Assembly: GCA_035652815.1 (NCBI GenBank)
Contig: DASRDB010000001.1
Location: forward strand, 248,001-312,000
Reading direction: 5' to 3'
Origin: DASRDB01 sp035652815
GTDB lineage: Bacteria; Chloroflexota; Ktedonobacteria; Ktedonobacterales; Ktedonobacteraceae
DNA: 64,000 nt
Positions 9,257 to 16,985 of the stretch are shown piece after piece. The stretch's first letter is position 1, and each line of letters begins with the position of its first letter. The notes beneath the pieces were generated by a model. The model did not search any database. It saw only the letters and a program-made list of their open reading frames with translations, and was not told the origin of the DNA. The translations under genes and the position numbers were made by a program.

Positions 9257-9955
9257 ATGGATATCGAGGGAACGTACACTTTGCAGGCCGCGCCAGAGGA
9301 AGTCTGGAACAGCCTGATGGATTTCCAGACTTTACGACAAACCATCTCGGGCCTGGAACGCCTGGAAGCTCTGGGCAACAACACCTTCGCCTTCACTCTG
9401 CACATCAAACACGCGCCGCTGCGCGGCACTTATACCGGGCAGGTTCAGGTAGACGACCTGCACTATCCCTCTTCCTTTCGTATGACGGTCGATGGGGAAA
9501 GCCAGCAAAGTAACATTCAAGGCGTCTGGGATATTCACCTGACGCCTCATGACCAGAACACCGTTATTTCTTACCAGGGCGTCTTGAACCTGGGAAAACT
9601 AAGTGGACTCATTCCCGCGCCACTACTCAAAGGCACGCTCAAAGTCCTTATTCAACAATTCTTCACTTCGCTGGCGGAACAGTTACGCACGACGAGCCGC
9701 GTCTATCTTTCTTCCACAGAAGAGAACAATGGACTGGTGGTTGAAAATATCGCGCATAATGGACAGAGTGTAGACGTTGGCGGCAAGCCAACACCCTTGC
9801 ATACGCTGGTTCATACGCTAAAATTGGGAGATTCTGATCCGCTTTTAGAGGAACAATGGGTGAGTCGGCTGCGGCGATTTGGAACTATTTCGATACTCCT
9901 GTTGCTGGTCTGGGTTGGCACGCGCATTCCGCGCCGCTTATTCTCCCAGGATTGA
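9257..9955 (+). CDS. CoxG/SRPBCC-family protein with C-terminal membrane anchor
   Basis: 232 residues. The first ~150 match the SRPBCC (START/Bet v1-like) fold in the CoxG subgroup: MDIEGTYTLQAAPEEVWNSL, then GLERLEALG, RGTYTGQVQVDD and the closing amphipathic helix TLKVLIQQFFTSLAEQL. A polar linker leads to a single transmembrane helix near the end (GTISILLLLVWVG), so the domain is probably tethered inside the membrane. No carbon monoxide dehydrogenase genes are nearby, so the CoxG name reflects fold only. Its last 18 bases overlap the end of the convergent exonuclease gene. Confidence 0.8.
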   Translation: MDIEGTYTLQAAPEEVWNSLMDFQTLRQTISGLERLEALGNNTFAFTLHIKHAPLRGTYTGQVQVDDLHYPSSFRMTVDGESQQSNIQGVWDIHLTPHDQNTVISYQGVLNLGKLSGLIPAPLLKGTLKVLIQQFFTSLAEQLRTTSRVYLSSTEENNGLVVENIAHNGQSVDVGGKPTPLHTLVHTLKLGDSDPLLEEQWVSRLRRFGTISILLLLVWVGTRIPRRLFSQD

Positions 9956-11137
9956 GCGCAGGCGAGCCTTCCAATCGCTCTCGCCATTCTCATCCGCGTC
10001 ATCCGTATTGCCTACGCTCCATGAGCGCGCGCCATCGGCGGTTTTCGTCGGGGCCGCCCAGGGAGCTTTTTCTTTGGGAGCGGACGAACGTAGTACGGCA
10101 TAAGCGGCCTTGCGCACGTCATGTACCGGATCATGCAGCAATGAGCGAATAAGGTCTTTACTTTCAACCGGCGCGAGCCGACCCAGGGCGCGTATCGCTG
10201 CCGAACGTTCATCTGAGGTGGGAGCCTGCAATAAAGGAATGATGTCTGGAACCAATTGTGTGAGCGAGAGGTCGGCAATTAAGCGCAACAGGCGGCTGCG
10301 GCGCATTGGGTAGGTCAGCGAGGCCAGCGCGGCTTTACAATCCTGGTAGATCTGCTCAAGATGGGCGATGCTACTCTGTTGTAGCGCCTCGGCAACCACA
10401 ACTTCGGGCGGCACAGGCGAGGAACCGCGCAAAAACGGCTCAATCCATGCCGCGACAGGCTCCTGCAAATTCGCGCTATCGTACAGCTTCAAAGCCCAGG
10501 AATAGTGCTGGTTCAGCCAGTAGTAAAGCGCGAGCGTCATTTCGGCATCGCGGGCCGCGTAAGCGATCATCGCGGGCGGCAGAGGACGGCGCGTCCAATC
10601 GGTGCGCTGCAAGCTCTTATCCAGACGGATGCCCAGGGCGCGCTGTAACATCGCGGCCAATGATGACTCGTGCTGACCAAACAGGGCGCGGCTCGTGGCT
10701 TCCAGGTCGTAGTAATGGGCGACATGCAGGCCGCGTTCCGCCATCACACGCAAATCCGCCCCCGCGCCATGCAGGAGAATGATCGTCTCGGGATTACCAA
10801 CAATCGGAGCAAGCAGCGAGAGGTCATGCAGGCGCAGGGCATCAACAACATAGCAATACCCGTCAATCGCCAGTTGCAGCAAAGCGAGGCGATGGGTATG
10901 GCTGGAAACTTCCCCCTGCGTGTAGGTACGCACCTGCGCAAATTCGGCATCGATAGCAATGATATGGGAATGCTTCAGGACGCTGGCCGCTTGCAGCAGT
11001 TGCTCTGTACGATCCACCCAGATACGCTGGCCCTTCTCGGGGAGTTGTCCAGGGGGTGGACTATTCCCCAGGTAACCAGGCGTTACTTTCTCAATATCTT
11101 CAGGTTCTGGTGCCGCTGCTCGTCTGTTCAAACACAC
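9938..11137 (-). CDS. RNase D-like 3'-5' exonuclease with C-terminal HEAT repeats
   Basis: 399 residues. The N-terminal ~210 form a DEDDy exonuclease domain: Exo I IDAEF with Asp63 and Glu65, Exo II in HGAGADLRV with Asp128, and Exo III YAARDAEM with Tyr193 and Asp197. All four acidic residues and the Tyr are in place, so it should be catalytically active. Instead of the HRDC domains of RNase D, the C-terminal part (about 290-370) has HEAT-like repeats (VPDIIPLLQAPTSDERSAAI; LIRSLLHDPVHDVRKAAYAV). That combination suggests a protein-docking exonuclease. It is divergent from icd. Confidence 0.8.
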   Translation of the reverse strand: MCLNRRAAAPEPEDIEKVTPGYLGNSPPPGQLPEKGQRIWVDRTEQLLQAASVLKHSHIIAIDAEFAQVRTYTQGEVSSHTHRLALLQLAIDGYCYVVDALRLHDLSLLAPIVGNPETIILLHGAGADLRVMAERGLHVAHYYDLEATSRALFGQHESSLAAMLQRALGIRLDKSLQRTDWTRRPLPPAMIAYAARDAEMTLALYYWLNQHYSWALKLYDSANLQEPVAAWIEPFLRGSSPVPPEVVVAEALQQSSIAHLEQIYQDCKAALASLTYPMRRSRLLRLIADLSLTQLVPDIIPLLQAPTSDERSAAIRALGRLAPVESKDLIRSLLHDPVHDVRKAAYAVLRSSAPKEKAPWAAPTKTADGARSWSVGNTDDADENGESDWKARLRSILGE

Positions 11138-11171
11138 TACCTTTTTCAGACTGAACTATTCGTTAGTGTAC

Positions 11172-11200
11172 ACTATAGCAGATTTTGGGATGGATGTACA
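11172..11200 (-). promoter_or_regulatory. Putative promoter for the exonuclease gene
   Basis: Read on the minus strand: TGTACA (11195-11200), a 17-base spacer, and TATAGT (11172-11177) preceded by TGC, an extended -10. It sits 35 bases upstream of the start at 11137. Confidence 0.5.
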
Positions 11201-11209
11201 GCATTGCCC

Positions 11210-11239
11210 TTGTAGGAAATATCGCCACTATGCTAAGAT
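11210..11239 (+). promoter_or_regulatory. Putative promoter for icd
   Basis: TTGTAG at 11210-11215 and TAAGAT at 11234-11239 with an 18-base spacer and a TG one base before the -10. It lies about 60 bases upstream of the icd start and is divergent from the exonuclease promoter. Confidence 0.45.
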
Positions 11240-11298
11240 GAAGCAGCAAAAAAACAACATCCTATCATATTTTCAGATAGAGACAGGAAGAGGATTCT

Positions 11299-12774
11299 AT
11301 GGCAGAAAAAGTACCAATTACAGTGGCGTATGGTGATGGCATCGGGCCGGAGATCATGGACGCCACGCTCAAAATTATCCAGGCGGCAGGCGCGCGCATC
11401 GAGATCGAAGAGATCGAAGTCGGCGAAAAGGTGTATTTACGCGGTATCAGCGCCGGTATCGAGCCGAGCGCCTGGGAATCGTTGCAGCGCACCAGAGTCT
11501 TTCTCAAAGCGCCGATTACCACTCCACAGGGCGGCGGATATAAGAGCCTGAATGTGACGACGCGCACCACCTTTGGCCTCTATGCCAATGTGCGTCCCTG
11601 CGTTGCCTACTATCCTTACATCGATACCAAGTATCCCAACATGGATGTGGTTATCATCCGTGAAAACGAAGAAGACCTCTACACAGGCATCGAGTACCGG
11701 CAGACGCACGAAATGGTAGAGAGCCTGAAGCTCATCAGCCGCCCGGGCACCGAAAAAATCGTGCGCTACGCCTTCGAGTACGCCCGCAGCCACAATCGCA
11801 AGAAAGTAACCTGCTTCATGAAGGACAACATCATGAAGCAGACAGATGGTCTGTTCCACAAGGTCTTCAACGAGGTCGCGCAGGAGTACCCCGACATCGA
11901 GAACGAGTCCTGGATCGTGGACATCGGTGCGGCCAAGATGGCTGACACTCCCCAGGCCTTCGACGTGATCGTGCTTCCCAACCTCTATGGCGATATTCTC
12001 TCCGACGTTGCGGCCCAGATCGCGGGTTCCGTGGGACTGGCAGGCTCAGCCAATATCGGCGACCACTATGCCATGTTCGAGGCCATTCATGGTTCCGCGC
12101 CCCGTCGCGCCGGTCAGAACGTCGCGAATCCCTCGGGGCTGCTGCTCGCGGCAGTGTTGATGCTCGTCCATATCAATCAGCCGGACGTAGCAACGAAAGT
12201 GCATAATGCCTGGCTGCGCACTATCGAAGATGGCGTTCACACCTACGATATCTATGTTGAAGGAGTGAGCAAGCAGAAAGTTGGCACAAAAGAGTTTGCC
12301 GATGCTGTCATTGCCCGCTTAGGACAGGTGCCTGAAAAACTCAAGGCGGTCAACTATACGACCGCGCCGCAGCAATCGGCCTATACATCCGCGCCTATCT
12401 CGGAGACGCACGAGCAGAAAGAATTGGTCGGAGTAGATGTCTACCTCGACTGGCACTCAGGCAGCGATTGGCACACAATTACCGCCGCCAACGCATTAGG
12501 GAGCGCCATTCAACAACTGAACGGCGATGGCCTTGACCTTGTCGCCATCACCAATCGCGGCGCGAAAGTCTGGCCCAACGGCATGCCCGAAACATTCTGC
12601 ACCGACCACTGGCGCTGTCGCTTCCTCTCCCCCAACAAGGGCGGTTCCGTCAGCCACAAGCAGATTATCGCGCTGCTAGGCCGCTTCGCCGACGCCGGAT
12701 ACGACGTAATTAAGACCGAGAATCTCTACAACTTCGATGGTAAATCTGGCTATTCGACCGTCCCGGGAGAATAA
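11299..12774 (+). CDS. icd: Isocitrate dehydrogenase (Thermus-type, extended C-terminus)
   Basis: Oxidative decarboxylation of isocitrate to 2-oxoglutarate in the TCA cycle. The isocitrate/isopropylmalate dehydrogenase core is clear: YGDGIGPEI at residues 11-19, TTRTTFGLYANVRPC for substrate binding, IIRENEEDLYTGIE, and NLYGDILSDVAAQIAGSVG with the metal-binding aspartates, followed by HGSAPRRAGQNVANPSG for the cofactor. The core ends near residue 340. A further ~150-residue C-terminal domain (from about 375) resembles the extension of Thermus thermophilus IDH, which is about 496 residues long; this protein has 491. Cofactor preference (NAD or NADP) is not decided here. A GAGG-rich site precedes the ATG. 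Confidence 0.92.
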   Translation: MAEKVPITVAYGDGIGPEIMDATLKIIQAAGARIEIEEIEVGEKVYLRGISAGIEPSAWESLQRTRVFLKAPITTPQGGGYKSLNVTTRTTFGLYANVRPCVAYYPYIDTKYPNMDVVIIRENEEDLYTGIEYRQTHEMVESLKLISRPGTEKIVRYAFEYARSHNRKKVTCFMKDNIMKQTDGLFHKVFNEVAQEYPDIENESWIVDIGAAKMADTPQAFDVIVLPNLYGDILSDVAAQIAGSVGLAGSANIGDHYAMFEAIHGSAPRRAGQNVANPSGLLLAAVLMLVHINQPDVATKVHNAWLRTIEDGVHTYDIYVEGVSKQKVGTKEFADAVIARLGQVPEKLKAVNYTTAPQQSAYTSAPISETHEQKELVGVDVYLDWHSGSDWHTITAANALGSAIQQLNGDGLDLVAITNRGAKVWPNGMPETFCTDHWRCRFLSPNKGGSVSHKQIIALLGRFADAGYDVIKTENLYNFDGKSGYSTVPGE

Positions 12775-12777
12775 TCT

Positions 12778-12866
12778 ACACACTGTAGGGACGTGATTTA
12801 TCGCGTCCACCCGCCCCCATTCGGCATGGGAGGCCGGACGCGATAAATCACGTCCCTACAGTGTGT
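12778..12866. repeat. REP-like inverted repeat, family B
   Basis: 31-bp arms 12778-12808 and 12836-12866 are exact reverse complements, containing the core GTAGGGACG and a CGCGTCC-type half-palindrome seen again at 28785, 33562, 42298. It follows the icd stop and may end that transcript. Confidence 0.9.
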
Positions 12867-12916
12867 TCCCATGTTGTTCATGACATTCACGAAAACAATT
12901 CGAGAGGATTATTTTT

Positions 12917-13480
12917 ATGGTTATTGACGAGATTCTTGCGCATAACCAGCGCTTCGTCCAGCAGACGCAACTTCCGACCATTGGGCACGCGCCGCGCAGG
13001 CACATGGCGGTTGTCACCTGCATGGACTGCCGGTTGGTGCAGATGTTTGAGCTGGCGCTGGGTCTGGAGCGCGGCGACGTGCTAGAACTGCGCACTGCTG
13101 GTGCCACCATCTCCGAGCCGGAACGCCCTGGCGCGAATAATGACCTGATTCGCTCGCTGGCCGGGGGCATCTACCTGCTCGGCGTGCGCGAAGTCGCGGT
13201 TATTGGTCATACCAACTGCGGCCTTGCGCGTTCCAATCCAACCGCGCTAATCGCGTCCATGCAGGCGCTCGGCATCGATCCGCAGCGTCTGATACACGAG
13301 CAAGGATTGGAGAACGAGCAGGGGCTGGTACGCTGGCTCGGCGCGTTCAACGATGTCCATGTCAACGTCAAAGAGGTTGTTTCAGTGATCCGCAACAGCC
13401 CCTATCTGCCCAGGATTCCAGTACACGGACTGGTAATTGACATCAATACGGGCAAGCTCGAAATGGTTGATCGGGGATAA
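12917..13480 (+). CDS. Beta-class carbonic anhydrase
   Basis: 187 residues, expected to hydrate CO2 reversibly in the cytoplasm. The zinc-binding signature is complete: CMDCR (Cys35, Asp37, Arg39, with Asp-Arg as the catalytic dyad) and GHTNCG (His98, Cys101). The tail PVHGLVIDINTGKLEMV is typical of the short beta-CAs of actinobacteria and Gram-positives. The common Ser in C-x-D-S-R is Cys38 here. The start follows a GAGAGGAT ribosome site. It stands alone between a REP element and the SGNH lipoprotein gene. Confidence 0.92.
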   Translation: MVIDEILAHNQRFVQQTQLPTIGHAPRRHMAVVTCMDCRLVQMFELALGLERGDVLELRTAGATISEPERPGANNDLIRSLAGGIYLLGVREVAVIGHTNCGLARSNPTALIASMQALGIDPQRLIHEQGLENEQGLVRWLGAFNDVHVNVKEVVSVIRNSPYLPRIPVHGLVIDINTGKLEMVDRG

Positions 13481-13593
13481 GTTCTACGACAAAATGTAGT
13501 CGGCACTCGCTTCTGTCTCCTGGCTATAGAAATGTGATACAATGTGAAACAGAAAAACACAACTCACACGGCCTATTCCCCAGGAGAGAAGCC

Positions 13594-14379
13594 TTGTTCC
13601 ATAGATTGTTATCCCGCAAACTACGTTCACTTGTAGGGGCTGCCGGCTCGATTATGCTGCTTTTGCTGGCTGGCTGCGCGAGCAACGGCCCCATCATACA
13701 AGGAAATTCATCACCCAATCCACAGAAAACCGCGGGCAGTTCGCCGATGCCAGTACATACCCAGCCAGCCGCTGGCAATTTGTTGAAGCGCCCAATTACG
13801 TATGTCGCGTTGGGTGCGTCGGACGCGGTTGGAGTGGGCAGCAATTATCCGGGCGCGCAGGGATATGTCCCTCTGGTCGGCGCTCGACTGCCAAAGGGTT
13901 CACATATCATCAATCTGGGCGTCAGCGGCATCGATCTCCATGATGCTCTAACGGCAGAGTTGCCGCTAGCGCTGACAACTTCGCCAGACCTTATTACCAT
14001 CTGGCTGGTGGCAAATGACTTCATCGGCGGCGTACAATATTCAGACTATATGAAAGACCTGGATACGCTGCTCTCCCAGTTACGCGCCAGGACGCACGCC
14101 GTTATCGTGATGGCGAATCTGCCTGATTTGACCAGACTGCCAGCCTTCGCGGGACAGACGGGCGCGCAGAGATCGCATATACGTGCCCTCGTTGAGCAGT
14201 GGAATGCTGGCATTGCCAGTGCGGCGGCACGTTACGGCGTAAAGCTCGTAGACCTCTACGGGCATGGCAGCGAACTCACTTCGCATCCCGAGTATATCAG
14301 CGGCGATGGCTTCCATCCCAGCCCGGCGGGATATGTGCGACTGGCGGATTTGTTCTGGCAAACTATAACTCAAGGATGA
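13594..14379 (+). CDS. SGNH/GDSL-family hydrolase lipoprotein
   Basis: Exported esterase/lipase-type hydrolase. I choose the TTG at 13594 because AGGAGAG lies 5 bases upstream and the result is a clean lipoprotein signal: basic n-region, hydrophobic core SIMLLLLAGC with the lipidated Cys at residue 28. The SGNH blocks follow: GASDAVGVGS (nucleophile Ser), the block II Gly in LGVSGID, VANDF (Asn), and DGFHPS with catalytic Asp and His close to the C-terminus. Substrate is unknown; relatives act on acylated carbohydrates or lipids. The stop codon overlaps a large palindrome shared with the end of phoU. Confidence 0.85.
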   Translation: MFHRLLSRKLRSLVGAAGSIMLLLLAGCASNGPIIQGNSSPNPQKTAGSSPMPVHTQPAAGNLLKRPITYVALGASDAVGVGSNYPGAQGYVPLVGARLPKGSHIINLGVSGIDLHDALTAELPLALTTSPDLITIWLVANDFIGGVQYSDYMKDLDTLLSQLRARTHAVIVMANLPDLTRLPAFAGQTGAQRSHIRALVEQWNAGIASAAARYGVKLVDLYGHGSELTSHPEYISGDGFHPSPAGYVRLADLFWQTITQG

Positions 14380-14578
14380 AAAAATTTATGCGGTGTGACA
14401 CCAATGAGGTTTGACAAAATATCAGAAGATTCTTGCTCCATGTCATCCTGAGCGCAGCGAAGGATCTCCGTCATCACGCGAGTACACGCAGATCCTTCGC
14501 TGCGCTCAGGATGACATAGTTGCATATTCCCTCTGTCTTTATCAAACTTCATATATGTCACATCGCATAAATTTTTTC
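14378..14578. repeat. Large inverted repeat with a REP hairpin nested inside
   Basis: Outer arms of about 40 bases (from 14378, beginning GAAAAAATTTATGCG, and ending at 14578 with its complement) are imperfect but clearly matched; both flanks encode KKFMRCD if translated. Inside lies a family A REP hairpin (14441-14467 with 14490-14516, 27-bp perfect arms). The structure fills the gap between the SGNH stop and the phoU stop. Confidence 0.85.
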
Positions 14579-14581
14579 AAA

Positions 14582-15349
14582 TTACGCTTCCTGTGCCTTT
14601 TTAATGCTCGTCTCGCCTTCAACAATAAAGACGATACGTTCGCAGACGTTGGTGCAGTGGTCGGCGACACGCTCCAGTTTGTGGGCGATCCAGAGCAGGT
14701 AGGTGGCACGCTGCAGAACACGCGAGTCGCTTTGCAGGGCGGGAATGGCACGCGCGCCTTCGAGCATCGCCATCAGGTCGTGGCGGACGAGATGATAGCG
14801 CACATCAACCACGTCGTCCTCTTCCCAGATGTAGCGAGCCGCCTCTACATCGCGCTTAGCGAAGGCTTCCATTGTTCCTTTTAAGACGCGACGCGCCTCG
14901 TTGCCCAGCTCAAGCATTTCGCGCAAAATCGAAGCCTCGGAAATTTCGTCTTTCTGACCATCGGGCCGATTGCCATCACTGACTTTGACTTCCTGCTGCG
15001 CCGGGGTACTACGCAAGGGGTCCATGCGCAAGATGATTTGCGCGATCCCTGCCGCGCCATCGCCTGCCCGCTCAAGGTCGCCAGCAATGGAAAGCACCGA
15101 AGACAGCAGGCGCAAATCACGCCCACCAAGCGGTTGCTGTAGGGTCAGCAATCGGATGGTATGCTCTTCCACGGCGGCCCGCAGGCTATCTATCAAGGTA
15201 TCGGCTTCAATCACCATACCCGCTTTCGCGATATCGCCTGACCCAAGCGCCTCAAGGGCTTTGCCAAGCGCATCATCCACCAGTACTCCCAGGCGGCAGA
15301 TCTGATCGTTCAGTTCCTGTAGCTCTTTATCTAAAACTGTTCGTGACAT
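14582..15349 (-). CDS. phoU: Phosphate-uptake regulator PhoU
   Basis: 255 residues built as two three-helix PhoU repeats: the first around residues 15-100 (with LRLLSSVLSIAGDLERAGDGA) and the second around 145-235 (with RATYLLWIAHKLERVADHCTN). Both repeats keep the D/E-R-x-x-D metal-binding pattern. PhoU normally restrains phosphate-sensing histidine kinases through the PstSCAB transporter. An extra polar segment of about 25 residues separates the repeats. No pst or phoBR genes are in the window, so it is an orphan here. It starts with ATG after AAAGGAGC. Confidence 0.92.
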   Translation of the reverse strand: MSRTVLDKELQELNDQICRLGVLVDDALGKALEALGSGDIAKAGMVIEADTLIDSLRAAVEEHTIRLLTLQQPLGGRDLRLLSSVLSIAGDLERAGDGAAGIAQIILRMDPLRSTPAQQEVKVSDGNRPDGQKDEISEASILREMLELGNEARRVLKGTMEAFAKRDVEAARYIWEEDDVVDVRYHLVRHDLMAMLEGARAIPALQSDSRVLQRATYLLWIAHKLERVADHCTNVCERIVFIVEGETSIKKAQEA

Positions 15350-15470
15350 CGCAAATTGCTCCTTTCTTGTCTCTCATTATACAATGTAACACATTTTGCG
15401 TAGAAAAGATAGAGTTTTATTGTAAATACTCGTACTATCCCTAAAGGATATGTGTAATTTCCTTGCCTGA

Positions 15471-15499
15471 TTGACAGCTACCGGCACAGGTGCTACAGT
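15471..15499 (+). promoter_or_regulatory. Sigma-70-type promoter of the PIG-L deacetylase gene
   Basis: Consensus TTGACA at 15471-15476, 17-base spacer, TACAGT at 15494-15499. It lies 49 bases upstream of the start; AAGGAACAGG provides the ribosome site. Confidence 0.7.
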
Positions 15500-15547
15500 A
15501 GAGCCACATCTATGTAGATGATAGAACTATAAGGAACAGGATACTTC

Positions 15548-16384
15548 ATGTCAACGAAACGACTGCTGGGCGTGTTTGCCCATCCCGATGATGAAGGCAC
15601 AATGAGCGGCGCGATGCTCCATTATGGCAGCCAGGGAGTGGAGACCGGACTGGTGGTCGCCACACGGGGCGAAGTTGGTGAAATCGCCGATCCTTCGCTG
15701 GCAACGCCCGAAAACCTGGGCGAGGTGCGCGAGGGCGAGATGCGCTCCGCTGCAGAAGTGCTTGGCGTGCGCAACCTCTGGTTTCTGGGATACCGCGACT
15801 CAGGCATGGCGGGCACTCCCGAAAATAACGACCCACGCGCCTTTGCGCAGGCGAACGCCGCAGAGGTAGTGGGAAAACTGGTCGCCATCATTCGCCAGTT
15901 CCGCCCGCAGGTCATGGTGACATTCGATGAGACGGGCGGCTATGGACATCCTGACCATATCGCCATCTATCGCCACACCACCAGCGCATTTTACGCCGCC
16001 GCCGATGGCATTCAATACCCCGAACACGGCCCGGCCCACATGGTCTCGAAGCTCTATTACACCGCCTTCCCGCGCAGCTTTGTGCGCCAGATGGGCGAAT
16101 GGCTCAAAGCCCAGAACTACCAGGGTTCTTTCAGCAATCTTGACCCTGAAAAATTGGGCATTCCAGACGAACTCATCAGCGTGCGCTTAAATGTCGAGCC
16201 ATATCTCGAAACCAAGAATCGCTCCTGGTCCATGCACCGCACCCAGCTAGACCCCAACAACGCGATGGCGCAAATTCCAGCCGAGATTCAACGCCAGTGG
16301 CGCAGTCACGAATACTACCAGCTTGCGGCAACCCGCGTTGGAGAGGATGTCGAGGGAGAGAACGATTTGTTTGCCAGAATATAA
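15548..16384 (+). CDS. PIG-L/LmbE-family N-deacetylase
   Basis: 278 residues, a zinc-dependent deacetylase of the GlcNAc-PI/MshB/Mca/BshB superfamily. The metal motif AHPDDE begins at His12, with Asp14-Asp15, and the third ligand is in GHPDHIAIYRH around residue 137. The catalytic Asp is Asp15. Long members of this family near this size include mycothiol conjugate amidase and bacillithiol-type deacetylases, but no thiol-synthesis genes lie nearby so the substrate is open. It is monocistronic with its own promoter. Confidence 0.85.
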   Translation: MSTKRLLGVFAHPDDEGTMSGAMLHYGSQGVETGLVVATRGEVGEIADPSLATPENLGEVREGEMRSAAEVLGVRNLWFLGYRDSGMAGTPENNDPRAFAQANAAEVVGKLVAIIRQFRPQVMVTFDETGGYGHPDHIAIYRHTTSAFYAAADGIQYPEHGPAHMVSKLYYTAFPRSFVRQMGEWLKAQNYQGSFSNLDPEKLGIPDELISVRLNVEPYLETKNRSWSMHRTQLDPNNAMAQIPAEIQRQWRSHEYYQLAATRVGEDVEGENDLFARI

Positions 16385-16446
16385 GTAAGCCAACGACAGT
16401 GACATAGCAAGGAGCGCGAGATGCAAAAAAATACATCCTAAGGCAG

Positions 16447-16475
16447 TGTACAACCAGCTTAGCGTTGAGTATAAT
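16447..16475 (+). promoter_or_regulatory. Putative promoter of hicAB
   Basis: TGTACA (16447-16452), 17-base spacer, perfect TATAAT (16470-16475), 29 bases before hicA. Confidence 0.5.
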
Positions 16476-16504
16476 AAAGAAGAAAGTAGCTTTGTGGAAG
16501 AGGC

Positions 16505-16753
16505 ATGAATAAACGTAAGCTTTTGGCGAAAATCTTATCAGGTTCAAAGAACATTTCGTTCAATGACTTTGTTTCGCTTGTAGAAGCTTACGGTTTTCAC
16601 TTATCGAGAGTTAGAGGTAGTCATCATATTTTTGTACATCCAGATTTACCTGAAATACTCAATCTGCAAAATGTTAAAGGACAGGCCAAGTCCTACCAGA
16701 TCAGGCAGTTTCTTGAGATAGTTGAAAGCTATGACCTGGAATTAGAGGATTAA
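16505..16753 (+). CDS. hicA: HicA-type mRNA interferase toxin
   Basis: 82 residues with the double-stranded RNA-binding-like HicA fold. The N-terminal FNDFVSLVEAYGFHL is followed by the hallmark RVRGSHHIF, with the catalytic His at residue 40. HicA cleaves mRNA without needing the ribosome and is silenced by HicB. It is separated from the downstream hicB by one base. The sequence is AT-richer than neighbouring genes, fitting mobile acquisition. Confidence 0.9.
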   Translation: MNKRKLLAKILSGSKNISFNDFVSLVEAYGFHLSRVRGSHHIFVHPDLPEILNLQNVKGQAKSYQIRQFLEIVESYDLELED

Positions 16754-16754
16754 T

Positions 16755-16973
16755 ATGAAAGACTACCATATCAACATCTTCTATAGCGAAAATGACGAGG
16801 GATATATCGCGGATATCCCTGATTTGAAATATTGCTCAGCCTTCGGTGCAACCCCCGAAGAGGCTCTTAAAGAGGTTTTGATCGCTAAAGAAGCCTGGCT
16901 TGAGACAGCTCGAGCCGAAGGTAGACCGATTCCTCTACCTCGCTACAAACCCGTAATTTATCAGACAGCTTAA
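16755..16973 (+). CDS. hicB: HicB-type antitoxin
   Basis: 72 residues with the partial RNase H-like HicB domain: YSENDEGYIADIPDLKYCSAFGATPEEALKEV-type pattern (seen as YIADIP and GATPEEAL). The C-terminus stops soon after the fold, so it lacks the extra HTH or RHH DNA-binding domain of longer HicB proteins; autoregulation may therefore need HicA or another factor. Its stop is 12 bases from the end of the convergent murJ gene. Confidence 0.9.
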   Translation: MKDYHINIFYSENDEGYIADIPDLKYCSAFGATPEEALKEVLIAKEAWLETARAEGRPIPLPRYKPVIYQTA

Positions 16974-16985
16974 CCGAACTTATCT

